25,411 nt of DNA from Clostridia bacterium (GCA_017542695.1 JAFXWT010000329.1:1-25411); one strand, 5' to 3'; positions 15,544 through 22,647 are shown, numbered from the stretch's first letter. Notes: a model not told the origin generated them from the letters alone. Translations and numbers: made by a program.

Positions 15544-16497
15544 ATGTTCGGACTTATTATAGCGGCGATCCCGCCGGTCGCAATAGTTCTCGGAGTAATA
15601 GCGCTCCTTGCGATAATCATCATTATAGCAAACATCAACATCGTGCCGCAGGCGCACGCATACGTCATCGAGCGTCTCGGCAAATACAGCGAGACGTGGC
15701 ACACCGGTTTCCACATAAAGATCCCGTTCTTTGAGAAGATATCGAAAAAAGTCTCGCTCATGGAACAGGTCGCGGACTTCCCGCCGCAAGCCGTCATTAC
15801 AAAGGATAACGTAAAAATGCAGGTCGACACTGTCGTGTTCTTCCAGATCACAGACTGCAAACTGTATGCGTACGGCGTGGAAAACCCGATGTCCGCAATC
15901 GAAAACCTGACGGCGACGACGCTCCGTAACATCATAGGCGACCTCGAACTCGACGCAACGCTCACGTCGCGCGACATCATCAACACGAAGATGCGCGCCA
16001 TCCTCGACGAAGCGACGGACCCGTGGGGTATCAAGATCAACCGCGTTGAGCTGAAGAACATCATGCCGCCGAAGGAAATTCAGGACGCGATGGAGAAGCA
16101 GATGAAAGCGGAGCGCGAGCGCCGCGAAGCGATCCTCAAGGCAGAGGGCGAAAAGAACGCGACTGTCCTCGTCGCCGAAGGTAAAAAGCAGGCGATGATC
16201 CTCGACGCGGAAGCACAGAAGCAGAAGCAGATCCTCATAGCCGAAGCTGACAAGGAAGCGCGCATCCGCCGCGCCGAAGGCGAAGCGGAAGCTATACTCC
16301 AAGTCCAGACTGCGACAGCAGAGGGTATCAAGAAGATCAACGAATCCGCGCCGAGCGACAAGATGATCGCTCTCCGCTCCCTCGAAGCATTCGAGAAAGC
16401 GGCAAACGGTCAGGCAACGAAGATCATCATCCCGTCGGAGATTCAGTCCCTCGCCGGACTCGCAACATCCGTCAAGGAGCTTGTGCAGAAAGACTAA
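15544..16497 (+). CDS. SPFH/Band 7 (stomatin/QmcA-like) membrane protein
   Basis: This is a membrane-anchored scaffold protein that assembles into large oligomers marking membrane microdomains. The 317-residue protein has one N-terminal transmembrane helix (about 8-30), then the SPFH domain (about 33-185) with VPQAHAYVIERLGKY, GFHIKIPF, VITKDNVKMQVD and RNIIGDLELDATLTSRD. A long charged heptad-rich helix follows (about 185-250, with many EGE/EAQKQK units), predicted to be coiled coil. The end is a short hydrophobic-tipped tail. The ATG has AGAGGT 7 bases upstream. It is the second gene of the NfeD operon and is followed directly by a terminator. The length and layout resemble QmcA/stomatin more than flotillin. 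Confidence 0.92.
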   Translation: MFGLIIAAIPPVAIVLGVIALLAIIIIIANINIVPQAHAYVIERLGKYSETWHTGFHIKIPFFEKISKKVSLMEQVADFPPQAVITKDNVKMQVDTVVFFQITDCKLYAYGVENPMSAIENLTATTLRNIIGDLELDATLTSRDIINTKMRAILDEATDPWGIKINRVELKNIMPPKEIQDAMEKQMKAERERREAILKAEGEKNATVLVAEGKKQAMILDAEAQKQKQILIAEADKEARIRRAEGEAEAILQVQTATAEGIKKINESAPSDKMIALRSLEAFEKAANGQATKIIIPSEIQSLAGLATSVKELVQKD

Positions 16498-16501
16498 TAT
16501 G

Positions 16502-16528
16502 AAAAAGCAGGCCTTCGCCTGCTTTTTT
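16502..16528 (+). terminator. Terminator of the NfeD-SPFH operon
   Basis: AAAAAGCAGGC (16502-16512) and GCCTGCTTTTTT (16517-16528) flank a CTTC loop. It is nearly the same sequence as the terminator reconstructed around the 12426-12981 insertion. The 117 bases after it, up to the next promoter, hold one weak AGAGG/CCTCT hairpin (16598-16610) with a T run and no gene. Confidence 0.9.
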
Positions 16529-16645
16529 AAGTGAGAAAACATTTTAAGGGCGGCCGCATTTGACCGCCACGCTTTTATATCTCGCGCGCTCGATGGGAGA
16601 GGATTCCTCTTTTTTCGCACTTCTCCGAAAAAAACGCGAAATCCC

Positions 16646-16674
16646 TTGACATCTCATTTTATATGTTGTAAAAT
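16646..16674 (+). promoter_or_regulatory. Promoter of the small membrane protein gene
   Basis: A perfect TTGACA and TAAAAT are separated by 17 bases, with the ATG 39 bases further on. It may also be the only promoter able to serve the GH127 gene by read-through. Confidence 0.8.
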
Positions 16675-16712
16675 GAAAATGTAAACCAAATAAATACAAA
16701 GGAGATTTCATC

Positions 16713-17009
16713 ATGGATCAGCAGAATCAGCAGCAAACCGTTCATCCCGCACAGCCGGCTCCGGCAACCGCAAAATTCAACGTCGTTGACATTATCGCCA
16801 AGATACTGCCCGTTCTCACGATCGTATTCATCGTGCTCGCGGCTGTCTCGCTCCTTTACAATTTCATACTCGGCATAGTTGCATGGGCGCAGACAGGTCG
16901 TTTCATCCAGTTCATTGTCAGCGGAATTGAACCCGCTGTTCGGAGATGCGGCTTCAACGTATTCGCGGCGGCAGTTCTCACAGGCATCTGCAAGATCATC
17001 AAAAAATAA
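16713..17009 (+). CDS. Small Gln-rich-leader membrane protein, unknown function
   Basis: The 98-residue protein has a polar N-terminus rich in Gln, Pro and Ala (MDQQNQQQTVHPAQPAPA), a long hydrophobic segment (about 26-58), and a weaker second one (about 76-94) ending in a Lys tail. It is probably a one- or two-pass membrane protein with a cytoplasmic or surface leader. I do not recognise the family. The gene is supported by a perfect -35 promoter, an AAAGGAG site 9 bases before the ATG, and a terminator just after the stop. It is a well-expressed-looking single-gene unit rather than a relic. Confidence 0.75.
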   Translation: MDQQNQQQTVHPAQPAPATAKFNVVDIIAKILPVLTIVFIVLAAVSLLYNFILGIVAWAQTGRFIQFIVSGIEPAVRRCGFNVFAAAVLTGICKIIKK

Positions 17010-17024
17010 TAATCGGCAAAAATG

Positions 17025-17051
17025 AAAAAAAGCGCCCTTGGGCGCTTTTTT
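17025..17051 (+). terminator. Terminator 17 bases before the GH127 start codon
   Basis: An A7 run precedes GCGCCC (17032-17037), a TT loop and GGGCGC (17040-17045), followed by T6. Only 17 bases separate it from the next ATG, leaving no room for a promoter. Confidence 0.88.
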
Positions 17052-17068
17052 CAAATCATGAGGTATTT

Positions 17069-18871
17069 ATGAAGCACATTGATTACAAAAACACCGTCAT
17101 TACGGGCGGCTTCTGGAAGAAAATGCAGGACAAAGTGCGGAAAACGACGGCGCGCGCCGTCGAGACCCGATTTGTCGAAACGGGGCGCTTTGGCGCTTTC
17201 AGGTGCGACTGGAAAGACGGCGAGCCGAACCGTCCGCACTACTTCTGGGACTCCGACGTCGCCAAATGGATGGAGGGCGCGGCATACCTGACGGCGCAAA
17301 AGCGCGAGCCGTGGCTTGAAAAGATCGTCGATAAGACGGTCGGTCTCATCGAGAAAAACCAAGGCGACGACGGATATTTCAACATATATTTCACCGTCGT
17401 CGAGCCGAACGCGCGCTTTACCGATCGCTCAAAGCACGAGCTTTACTGCGCGGGGCATCTGATCGAGGCGGCGGTCGCGTATTTCGACGCGACGGGCAAA
17501 CGCAAATTCCTCGACCTGATGATAAAATACGCCGATTATATCTACGACCGCTTCTATGTCCGTCGGGACACGGCGTTCACAACGCCGGGGCACGAAGAGA
17601 TCGAGCTCGCGCTCGTAAAGCTGTACAACTGCACGGGCGACGAAAAATATCTTACGCTCTCAAAATTCTTCATCGACGAGCGCGGGCGGGAAAACGAACC
17701 CTACACCCAGTCGTCGAGACCCGTCCGCGAGCAGACGGAGGCGATCGGCCACGCCGTGCGCGCGATGTATCTCTATTCGGGAATGGCGGACGTCGCGCGC
17801 CTGACCGGCGACGGTGAACTTCTCTCCGCGTGCCGCGCTCTGTTCGATAACGTCGCGGAAAAGAAACTGTACATAACGGGCGGCATCGGCTCCACTTCGT
17901 GCGGCGAAGCGTTCACCGTCGGGTACGACCTGCCGAACCTCATCGCGTACAACGAATCGTGCGCGGCGATCGGACTTGTGTTTTTCGCGTCGCGGATGCT
18001 CGATATCGAGCTCGATTCAAAATACTCAGACGTTATCGAGCGCGTTATCTATAACGGCTTTCTCTCGTCGATCTCCCTCGACGGCAAGGCGTTCTTCTAC
18101 GAAAATCCGCTTGAAATAATCCCGTATCTCCAATCGCGCGAGGCGGGCTCCGGATACGAAAACAGAACGTCCGTCCGCTTCCCCGCGATACAGCGCAAGG
18201 AGGTATTCTCCTGCTCGTGCTGCCCGCCGAATATCGTCAGATTCGTGCCGTCGATGTCGGGACTCATCTACTCCGACGACGGCGAGACACTCGCCGTAAA
18301 TCAGTATATACAGAGCAGGACGACCGTCGCGCGCGGCGGCAAGACCGTCGCCGTCGCGATGACGACGCGCTATCCCGAAAACGGCCGCGTGAAGATAAAG
18401 ATCGCGGGCGGCGACACGAAGATCGCCCTGCGCGTGCCGTTCTGGTGTGAAAAACGCTTTGATACCGTCAGAGGTTACGCTTATTTCGACGTGAAAGACG
18501 GCGAGACGCTCGACGTCGATTTCGGAATGCCCGTCCGCTTCATCGAAGCAAAACGCGACGTCGCGCTCGACTGCGGCAAATACGCCGTCATGCGCGGACC
18601 GGTCGTCTACTGCATAGAGGGAGCGGACAACGAGACGCCGCTGCGCGACGTGACGCTCGACCGCCGCGCAAAATTCCGCCGTGGAGTCAACGAAGAACTC
18701 GGCGTTCCGACGCTGAACATCCGCGCGTGGACGCGAAAAAAGGACGCGGACGCGCCGCTTTACCGCCCCGCCGCGTTCGCGTTTGAAAGAACGACGGCGA
18801 CGCTCATCCCGTACTACGCTTTCGCCAACCGCGGCGAGTGCGAGATGCGCGTGTGGCTCGACGTCAGATAA
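17069..18871 (+). CDS. GH127-family glycoside hydrolase (beta-L-arabinofuranosidase-like)
   Basis: GH127 enzymes cleave beta-L-arabinofuranosides from plant cell-wall glycans such as hydroxyproline-linked arabinans, using a zinc-bound cysteine nucleophile. The 600-residue protein has the alpha-barrel part (about 1-400) with YFWDSDVAKWMEG, GDDGYFNIY, HELYCAGHLIEAA and ITGGIGS. Residues matching the known site are present: Glu296 and Cys298 in YNESCAA, and Cys384-Cys385 in SCSCCPPN. Beta-sandwich domains follow. No signal peptide is seen, so it probably acts inside the cell on imported oligosaccharides. The start has GAGG 5 bases upstream and lies just after a terminator, so expression may depend on read-through. 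The substrate is inferred from the family. Confidence 0.9.
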   Translation: MKHIDYKNTVITGGFWKKMQDKVRKTTARAVETRFVETGRFGAFRCDWKDGEPNRPHYFWDSDVAKWMEGAAYLTAQKREPWLEKIVDKTVGLIEKNQGDDGYFNIYFTVVEPNARFTDRSKHELYCAGHLIEAAVAYFDATGKRKFLDLMIKYADYIYDRFYVRRDTAFTTPGHEEIELALVKLYNCTGDEKYLTLSKFFIDERGRENEPYTQSSRPVREQTEAIGHAVRAMYLYSGMADVARLTGDGELLSACRALFDNVAEKKLYITGGIGSTSCGEAFTVGYDLPNLIAYNESCAAIGLVFFASRMLDIELDSKYSDVIERVIYNGFLSSISLDGKAFFYENPLEIIPYLQSREAGSGYENRTSVRFPAIQRKEVFSCSCCPPNIVRFVPSMSGLIYSDDGETLAVNQYIQSRTTVARGGKTVAVAMTTRYPENGRVKIKIAGGDTKIALRVPFWCEKRFDTVRGYAYFDVKDGETLDVDFGMPVRFIEAKRDVALDCGKYAVMRGPVVYCIEGADNETPLRDVTLDRRAKFRRGVNEELGVPTLNIRAWTRKKDADAPLYRPAAFAFERTTATLIPYYAFANRGECEMRVWLDVR

Positions 18872-18912
18872 AAATGCGCCTTTTGACATATCGCAACGAC
18901 GGCAATTCGTCG

Positions 18913-18949
18913 AAAAAAATACCGCCTGCTTTCGCAGGCGGTATTTTTT
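18913..18949. terminator. Bidirectional terminator between GH127 and the nucleotidyltransferase
   Basis: ATACCGCCTGC (18919-18929) pairs with GCAGGCGGTAT (18934-18944) around a TTTC loop. An A7 run lies on the left and T residues on the right. Confidence 0.9.
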
Positions 18950-18952
18950 CAC

Positions 18953-19843
18953 TCAAAACATTTTTTTCGGGTACTTACCCGCTTTTTTCAGCTTGCGGAT
19001 AAATTCGCGGAACTCCTCGCTGTCGTCGCGGTACGTGACGCCCTTCCACTCGGAATCGGTGTCGAGCACGCGCATCGTGCCTTTGCCGCTGTTGAGCATC
19101 GCCTGAACGGCGCTCGGCAAAAAGAACTCGCATTTCGTGAGATCGTCTTTGTTTTTCACGAGAAATTCGAGAAACAGCGATTCAAGTCCGTCGCAGAACG
19201 ATGGCGTGAAACCGAAGCAAGTCATCGAAACGAGCTGATCGTCGCCGAGCTCATCCGTCGTGCCGTCGTCAAACGTATTGATGATCTTTCCGCCCGCGCG
19301 CCCGATCTTTTTGTATTCCGTAATGCTTTTGAGCATTCCGTTTTCGTCCGTGACGCATATCCCGCGCGAAACGGTGCCGTTCGGACTGAGCGTGTTTTTC
19401 ACCTTGTATCCGACCATGCACCACTCGCCGTTCTTTGCGTTTTTAAGGAACGCCGCCAGCTTACAAAACGGCTCTTCACCGTAAAAATCGTCGGCGTTGA
19501 CGACGGCGAACGGCTCGCCTATCTTCCCTGCCGAGAGGATCGCGTGTCCCGTGCCAAACGGCTTTTCACGCTCCTTCGGAAACTCGAACCCGCCGATAAG
19601 CTCGCGCTTTTGATGAATGTAGCCGATGTCGATGCCCGCGCGGCGCATTTTAGCGCCGATCTTCTCTTCAAATATCTCCTCGTGTTCGGGGCGGATGATG
19701 AAAACTATCTTGTCAAAGCCCGCGCGGTGCGCGTCGTAGACCGTAAAATCAATTATGTATTCTCCGTCGTCGGTAACGGGAGTAAGCTGTTTCAAACCGC
19801 CGAAACGCGAGCCCATTCCCGCCGCCATTATAATAAGCGTCAT
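18953..19843 (-). CDS. Sugar-nucleotidyltransferase-like protein
   Basis: Proteins of the NTP_transferase family join a nucleoside triphosphate to a sugar phosphate to give an activated sugar. The 296-residue protein opens with the Rossmann-type binding signature MAAGMGSRFGGLKQLTP, and has the central VVNADDFYG, whose Asp pair fits metal binding in this fold, and the GTGHAILSAG segment. It lacks any left-handed beta-helix acyltransferase tail. The exact sugar and nucleotide cannot be told from sequence; it is not a clear GalU, RmlA or GlmU. The ATG has GAGGT upstream and its own promoter on the minus strand. It is monocistronic and shares a terminator with GH127. Confidence 0.82.
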   Translation of the reverse strand: MTLIIMAAGMGSRFGGLKQLTPVTDDGEYIIDFTVYDAHRAGFDKIVFIIRPEHEEIFEEKIGAKMRRAGIDIGYIHQKRELIGGFEFPKEREKPFGTGHAILSAGKIGEPFAVVNADDFYGEEPFCKLAAFLKNAKNGEWCMVGYKVKNTLSPNGTVSRGICVTDENGMLKSITEYKKIGRAGGKIINTFDDGTTDELGDDQLVSMTCFGFTPSFCDGLESLFLEFLVKNKDDLTKCEFFLPSAVQAMLNSGKGTMRVLDTDSEWKGVTYRDDSEEFREFIRKLKKAGKYPKKMF

Positions 19844-19876
19844 ATTTTACCTCGCTGAAATCATTTTTCTTGTTTT

Positions 19877-19905
19877 ATTTTAACATATCTTTTGATTTTT
19901 TTCAA
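19877..19905 (-). promoter_or_regulatory. Promoter of the nucleotidyltransferase gene
   Basis: On the minus strand TTGAAA and TAAAAT are separated by 17 bases, with an extended -10 TG element one base before the -10 box. Confidence 0.7.
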
Positions 19906-19962
19906 GTCAATTCCGGAATAAATTGAAAGTGTGAACAATATACTCATTCTGAGGTGATTATT

Positions 19963-20460
19963 ATGAAAAAAATTTCGGCGATCATAATTCTTTTCGCCGT
20001 ATTCGCGCTGTCGTCGTGCGGCGGCGCTTCGATGAGCGAGCTTTTGTCGTATCAGGATCAGAGCTTCACGGCGGAGATGACCGTGAGCAGCGGCGAGATG
20101 TCCATGCCCGTGACCGTCGTCAAGGACGGCGAAACGTACACATTCGTGCTCGACGAAAGGTATACATTCGTCTACGGCGGTGAAAAATGGAGCGTTTCAT
20201 ACAGCGGACTTTCCGTGCCGATATCAAAGGACGCGGCAAAGCGCTCCGTGCCGCAGAAGCTGCTCGACGCGATGACGCAAAAAACGGGCGGCGGGTGGAA
20301 GATAACGAATGTCGAGGATGGCGGTCGCGCGCTCGTCCGCTGTGACAGCCCGACCGAAACGCTGACAATCTTCATCGACGCCGAAACAAAACTCCCCGCA
20401 AAAATACTGTGTGATGGACTCGAATGCGACATTTCAAAGATCGAACTGTCGCAAAAATGA
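19963..20460 (+). CDS. Putative lipoprotein of unknown function
   Basis: The 165-residue protein has a textbook lipoprotein signal: MKK, a hydrophobic stretch and the lipobox LSSC with Cys19, so it should be lipidated by Lgt and anchored on the outer face of the membrane. The mature part has alternating short strands with Thr/Val/Ser-rich segments (SFTAEMTVSSGEMSMPVTVV, then TYTFVLDERYTFVYGG). This resembles a LolA/LppX-type half-barrel, but that is a weak impression, not an assignment. The start is the ATG at 19963, not a GTG at 19954, because GAGGTGA lies 5 bases before the ATG. A terminator follows. No strong promoter is seen in the 119 bases shared with the divergent neighbour. Confidence 0.78.
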   Translation: MKKISAIIILFAVFALSSCGGASMSELLSYQDQSFTAEMTVSSGEMSMPVTVVKDGETYTFVLDERYTFVYGGEKWSVSYSGLSVPISKDAAKRSVPQKLLDAMTQKTGGGWKITNVEDGGRALVRCDSPTETLTIFIDAETKLPAKILCDGLECDISKIELSQK

Positions 20461-20472
20461 CGCGATGAGCGC

Positions 20473-20500
20473 AAAAAACGCCGTAAAAACGGCGTTTTTT
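20473..20500 (+). terminator. Terminator after the lipoprotein gene
   Basis: An A6 run precedes CGCCG (20479-20483), a TAAAAA loop, CGGCG (20490-20494) and T6. Confidence 0.88.
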
Positions 20501-20530
20501 GATTTTTCGGCTCGTTGATGTAAAGGAATC

Positions 20531-20770
20531 GGCGGGCGGCCCTGCGTGCCGCCCGTTTTCTCTCCCGCGTTCAGCGGGAGATGTCACGGCTTGCCGTGAC
20601 AGAGGGCTACCGCCCTCGGGCGCGCATTAAAAAACAACCCCTCAGCCAACTCGCGTTGCTCGTTGTCAGCTCCCCTTGCACAGGGGAGCCATGCGGACGA
20701 CCGATGGTCGCCCCTACGGTCAGTGCAAAGCCGAATGTCCGGAAAAAAACGGGCGGCCGCGCAAGGGAAC
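20531..20770. repeat. Composite intergenic hairpin-repeat tract
   Basis: Several short perfect hairpins lie in a row: GGGCGGC/GCCGCCC (20534-20554), CTCCCGC/GCGGGAG (20562-20580), TGTCACGGC/GCCGTGACA (20582-20601), GAGGGC/GCCCTC (20602-20617), GCTCCCCT/AGGGGAGC (20669-20689) and CGACC/GGTCG (20698-20710). GGGCGGCCGC (20751-20760) closes the tract. From memory, modules such as 'GCTCCCCT...AGGGGAGC' and 'GTAGGGGCGACC' are common intergenic repeats in gut Clostridia genomes. There is no believable gene here; the open frames through it lack ribosome-binding sites. Confidence 0.75.
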
Positions 20771-20840
20771 CGTTTTCATCTCATTTTCAAAACCACGTCA
20801 CAAAATCCATCAAAATCAACATGAAATTTTCAAAATCACC

Positions 20841-20869
20841 TTGCATTATTACGAAAAATATGTTAAACT
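20841..20869 (+). promoter_or_regulatory. Promoter of the DUF1836 gene
   Basis: TTGCAT and TAAACT are separated by 17 bases, with an extended -10 TG at 20861-20862. The ATG is 30 bases further on. Confidence 0.65.
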
Positions 20870-20898
20870 GAAAAAAACGGTATGAAAGCGAGGAAGAT

Positions 20899-21507
20899 AT
20901 GAACGAAAAATTTGCGGAAGCGATCAAAAAACTCGAAAGCTTTCATCTCCCGCGGTACAGAGACCTGCCGGAGATCGAGCTTTACATGGATCAGGTGATC
21001 TCGACGGTCGAAAAGTACCTCGCATCCCTCAAAGTCGGCGAAAAAAGTCTTCTCACACCGTCAATGGTCAACAATTACGTCAAAAACGGCGTCATCCCGC
21101 CGCCCGAAAGAAAGCGCTACACGCGCGACCATTTGGCGCAGATAATCATCATCTGCACGTTAAAACAGACGATCGAACTTTCCGATGTATCAACGATACT
21201 GAAAAAAGGCGCGGATCATTTCGGCATGGAAAAGGCGTACGACGAATTTGTCGCGCTCTATGAAAAATACATTGCCGTCCTCGTCGACGACGCGCGTAAA
21301 GCGGACAGCGAAACGACCGACGTCGATGTCGAATACAAGACGATAGTCGACGACGCGGTGCTCTCGGGCACGTCGCGCATCGTCGTCGAATACGCTCTCG
21401 CCTCGCTCACGAAGGACGAACCTGACGACGACGCGCCGCCGAAATCGAAACGCAAAAAGCAAAAAGCCGAAGAAGGCGAAGAAATCTCCATACTTCCCGT
21501 CATATAA
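20899..21507 (+). CDS. DUF1836 family protein, probable MerR-like DNA-binding regulator
   Basis: DUF1836 proteins are Bacillota proteins with a helix-turn-helix resembling the MerR fold; their targets are largely unknown. The 202-residue protein shows the family's conserved order: FHLPRYRDLPEIELYMDQVI (15-34), then TPSMVNNYVKNGVIPPPERKRYTRDHLAQI (around 53-82), the presumed winged-helix DNA reader. A helical region follows, then a charged Lys/Glu/Asp tail (SKRKKQKAEEGEE). The ATG has a GAGGA site upstream and a promoter at 20841. The next gene is 51 bases away and must be read through a hairpin that also hides its ribosome-binding site, so DUF1836 and DUF4830 may be regulated together. Confidence 0.88.
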   Translation: MNEKFAEAIKKLESFHLPRYRDLPEIELYMDQVISTVEKYLASLKVGEKSLLTPSMVNNYVKNGVIPPPERKRYTRDHLAQIIIICTLKQTIELSDVSTILKKGADHFGMEKAYDEFVALYEKYIAVLVDDARKADSETTDVDVEYKTIVDDAVLSGTSRIVVEYALASLTKDEPDDDAPPKSKRKKQKAEEGEEISILPVI

Positions 21508-21510
21508 AAA

Positions 21511-21556
21511 ACGCCCTCCGAATAAACATTTACAAAATGTCATTTCGGAGGACTTT
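21511..21556. promoter_or_regulatory. Hairpin that overlaps the DUF4830 ribosome-binding site; possible terminator on both strands
   Basis: CCTCCGAA (21515-21522) pairs with TTCGGAGG (21544-21551). An inner stem, ACATTT (21526-21531) with AAATGT (21535-21540), has an ACA loop. The 3' arm contains the GGAGG Shine-Dalgarno of DUF4830, 7 bases before its ATG. CTTTTT follows on the plus strand, and T6 follows on the minus strand just past GCG. Confidence 0.75.
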
Positions 21557-21558
21557 TT

Positions 21559-22032
21559 ATGCGTATCATCTCCATGCGTTCTCAAAACCTGAAATTCGCG
21601 CTCGTGCTTCTCTTGTCCGTCGCCGTGCTGACGACGCTCGTCATCGCCGTGCCGGATGCCGAAAGCTCCGCCGCCGACGCGAAAATATCATATTCCGATA
21701 TATATACCAACGCCGACCGCGTGTCGTTCATCTCTGAATTCGGCTGGGAGGTCGAAGAAAACCGATACGACGAGGTATCACTCTCTCTGCCCGCCGAGTT
21801 CGACGAAAACATGAGGCGCTACAACGAAATTCAGCTTTCACAAGGGCTCGACCTCACAAAATACCGCGGCAAAGAGGTCGTGAAATACACCTACACCGTT
21901 ACAAATTTCAGCGAATACGACGGTACGGTCGAAATAAATCTTCTGATCTACAAAAACAAGATCGTCGGCGGAGACATAAGCTCCGCCGACGAAAACGGCT
22001 TTGTTTACGGTTTTTCGGGAGAAAAGGTTTAA
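21559..22032 (+). CDS. DUF4830 domain protein with N-terminal membrane anchor
   Basis: The function is unknown. The 157-residue protein has a basic N-terminus and one hydrophobic helix (about 12-30) that acts as a signal anchor or uncleaved signal, and a C-terminal extracytoplasmic domain matching DUF4830 from memory: FISEFGWEVEENRYDEVSLSLP, YNEIQLSQGLDLTKYRGK, YTYTVTNF and NLLIYKNKIVGGDISS. Proteins of this type are common in Clostridia as small secreted or anchored proteins. The ATG is set by the GGAGG site, which lies inside a hairpin. No promoter separates it from DUF1836. Its 3' end overlaps the convergent BlaI gene, so there is no terminator directly after it. Confidence 0.8.
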   Translation: MRIISMRSQNLKFALVLLLSVAVLTTLVIAVPDAESSAADAKISYSDIYTNADRVSFISEFGWEVEENRYDEVSLSLPAEFDENMRRYNEIQLSQGLDLTKYRGKEVVKYTYTVTNFSEYDGTVEINLLIYKNKIVGGDISSADENGFVYGFSGEKV

Positions 22033-22430
22033 TTCTTGTTGTCGGGGGTGTAGCGGCGGAATTCGCTCCTGCGGCACTTTACCCATTCGACGAATGCGTC
22101 AAGCGTTTCGTCCGAGACCATGCGCACGTCGTAGAACGTGGCAAAGAAACTCGTGAACGAGCCGTTGTGGTACTTATCCATGAAATCTCTGGTGACAAAT
22201 TCGAGGTAGTCCTGCTTTTTCACGAGCGGATAGTAATAGCGCATCTTTCCCTTTTTCTCGGAATAAACGAATCCTTTTTCGTTGAGACGCGACAGCATCG
22301 TGATGAGTGCGGGCACCGGCCAACCCCTTTCGTTTCCGAGCTGATCCATTATCACCGTCGTCGTGACAGGCGGAGTGTTGTTCCATATCACCTTCATGAC
22401 GTCATATTCTGTTTCCGGCAGTTTTTTCAC
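22029..22430 (-). CDS. BlaI/MecI-family transcriptional repressor
   Basis: BlaI/MecI proteins are dimeric winged-helix repressors, usually paired with a BlaR1-type membrane sensor protease, controlling beta-lactamase or other genes. The 133-residue protein has the family N-terminal domain (LPETEYDVMKVIWNNTPPV, then WPVPALITMLSRLNEKGFV and the basic wing EKKGKMRYYYPLV) and a C-terminal dimerisation region (about 72-120). I take the GTG at 22430 as start because family members begin at KKLP; a TTG at 22475 in the same frame has no ribosome-binding site. The GGGGG before the GTG is about 11 bases away, longer than usual. No blaR1 gene is in the window. A dyad over its own promoter suggests autorepression. 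Confidence 0.88.
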   Translation of the reverse strand: MKKLPETEYDVMKVIWNNTPPVTTTVIMDQLGNERGWPVPALITMLSRLNEKGFVYSEKKGKMRYYYPLVKKQDYLEFVTRDFMDKYHNGSFTSFFATFYDVRMVSDETLDAFVEWVKCRRSEFRRYTPDNKN

Positions 22431-22506
22431 TGAAATTCCGACCCCCTTTCCTCGAAGTCTTTGTTTTTCGATCAAAGTAAAAAACCATGAACGAATATCA
22501 ATGTTA

Positions 22507-22535
22507 ATTATACGTCAGTATAAAACAAAAGTCAA
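22507..22535 (-). promoter_or_regulatory. blaI promoter overlapped by an inverted repeat (candidate operator)
   Basis: On the minus strand TTGACT and a perfect TATAAT (plus positions 22507-22512) are separated by 17 bases. A perfect dyad, TTATAC (22508-22513), GTCA, GTATAA (22518-22523), covers the -10 box and part of the spacer. BlaI-family proteins bind short dyads over promoters. Confidence 0.72.
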
Positions 22536-22583
22536 GCATTTTTGAAAAAAAATTACAAAAACTGCGCGCCAATGCTAATATAA

Positions 22584-22647
22584 TTGTGCCTTGAGTTTTC
22601 CGTTACACAAGATATTGTGTTTTGGATTTTCAAGGCGCGATTTTTTT
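22584..22647 (+). ncRNA. Long hairpin with T7 tail: terminator or small RNA
   Basis: An 11-pair outer stem (22584-22594 with 22630-22640, including G-U pairs) encloses two internal loops and TCC/GGA. The inner stem ACACAA (22605-22610) with TTGTGT (22615-22620) has a GATA loop. T7 follows at 22641. A possible promoter, TTACAA (22553-22558) and TGcTAATAT, would start RNA inside the stem, so terminator function is at least as likely. The call is uncertain. Confidence 0.4.

Noticed and set aside
16598..16615. AGAGG/CCTCT with a T run as a terminator.
   Set aside because: A five-pair stem with a three-base loop and no gene directly upstream is too weak to call.
15265..16620. A 451-codon open frame on the minus strand.
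   Set aside because: It lies wholly antisense to NfeD and SPFH, is rich in Arg/Asp/His/Cys from reverse reading of biased codons, and has no ribosome-binding site.
18026..18952. A 308-codon open frame on the minus strand.
   Set aside because: It is antisense to GH127, crosses its terminator, and lacks any recognisable motif.
22431..22475. A TTG start 15 codons upstream for the BlaI-family protein.
   Set aside because: There is no ribosome-binding site in front of it and the extra residues do not match the family; the GTG at 22430 gives the normal N-terminus.
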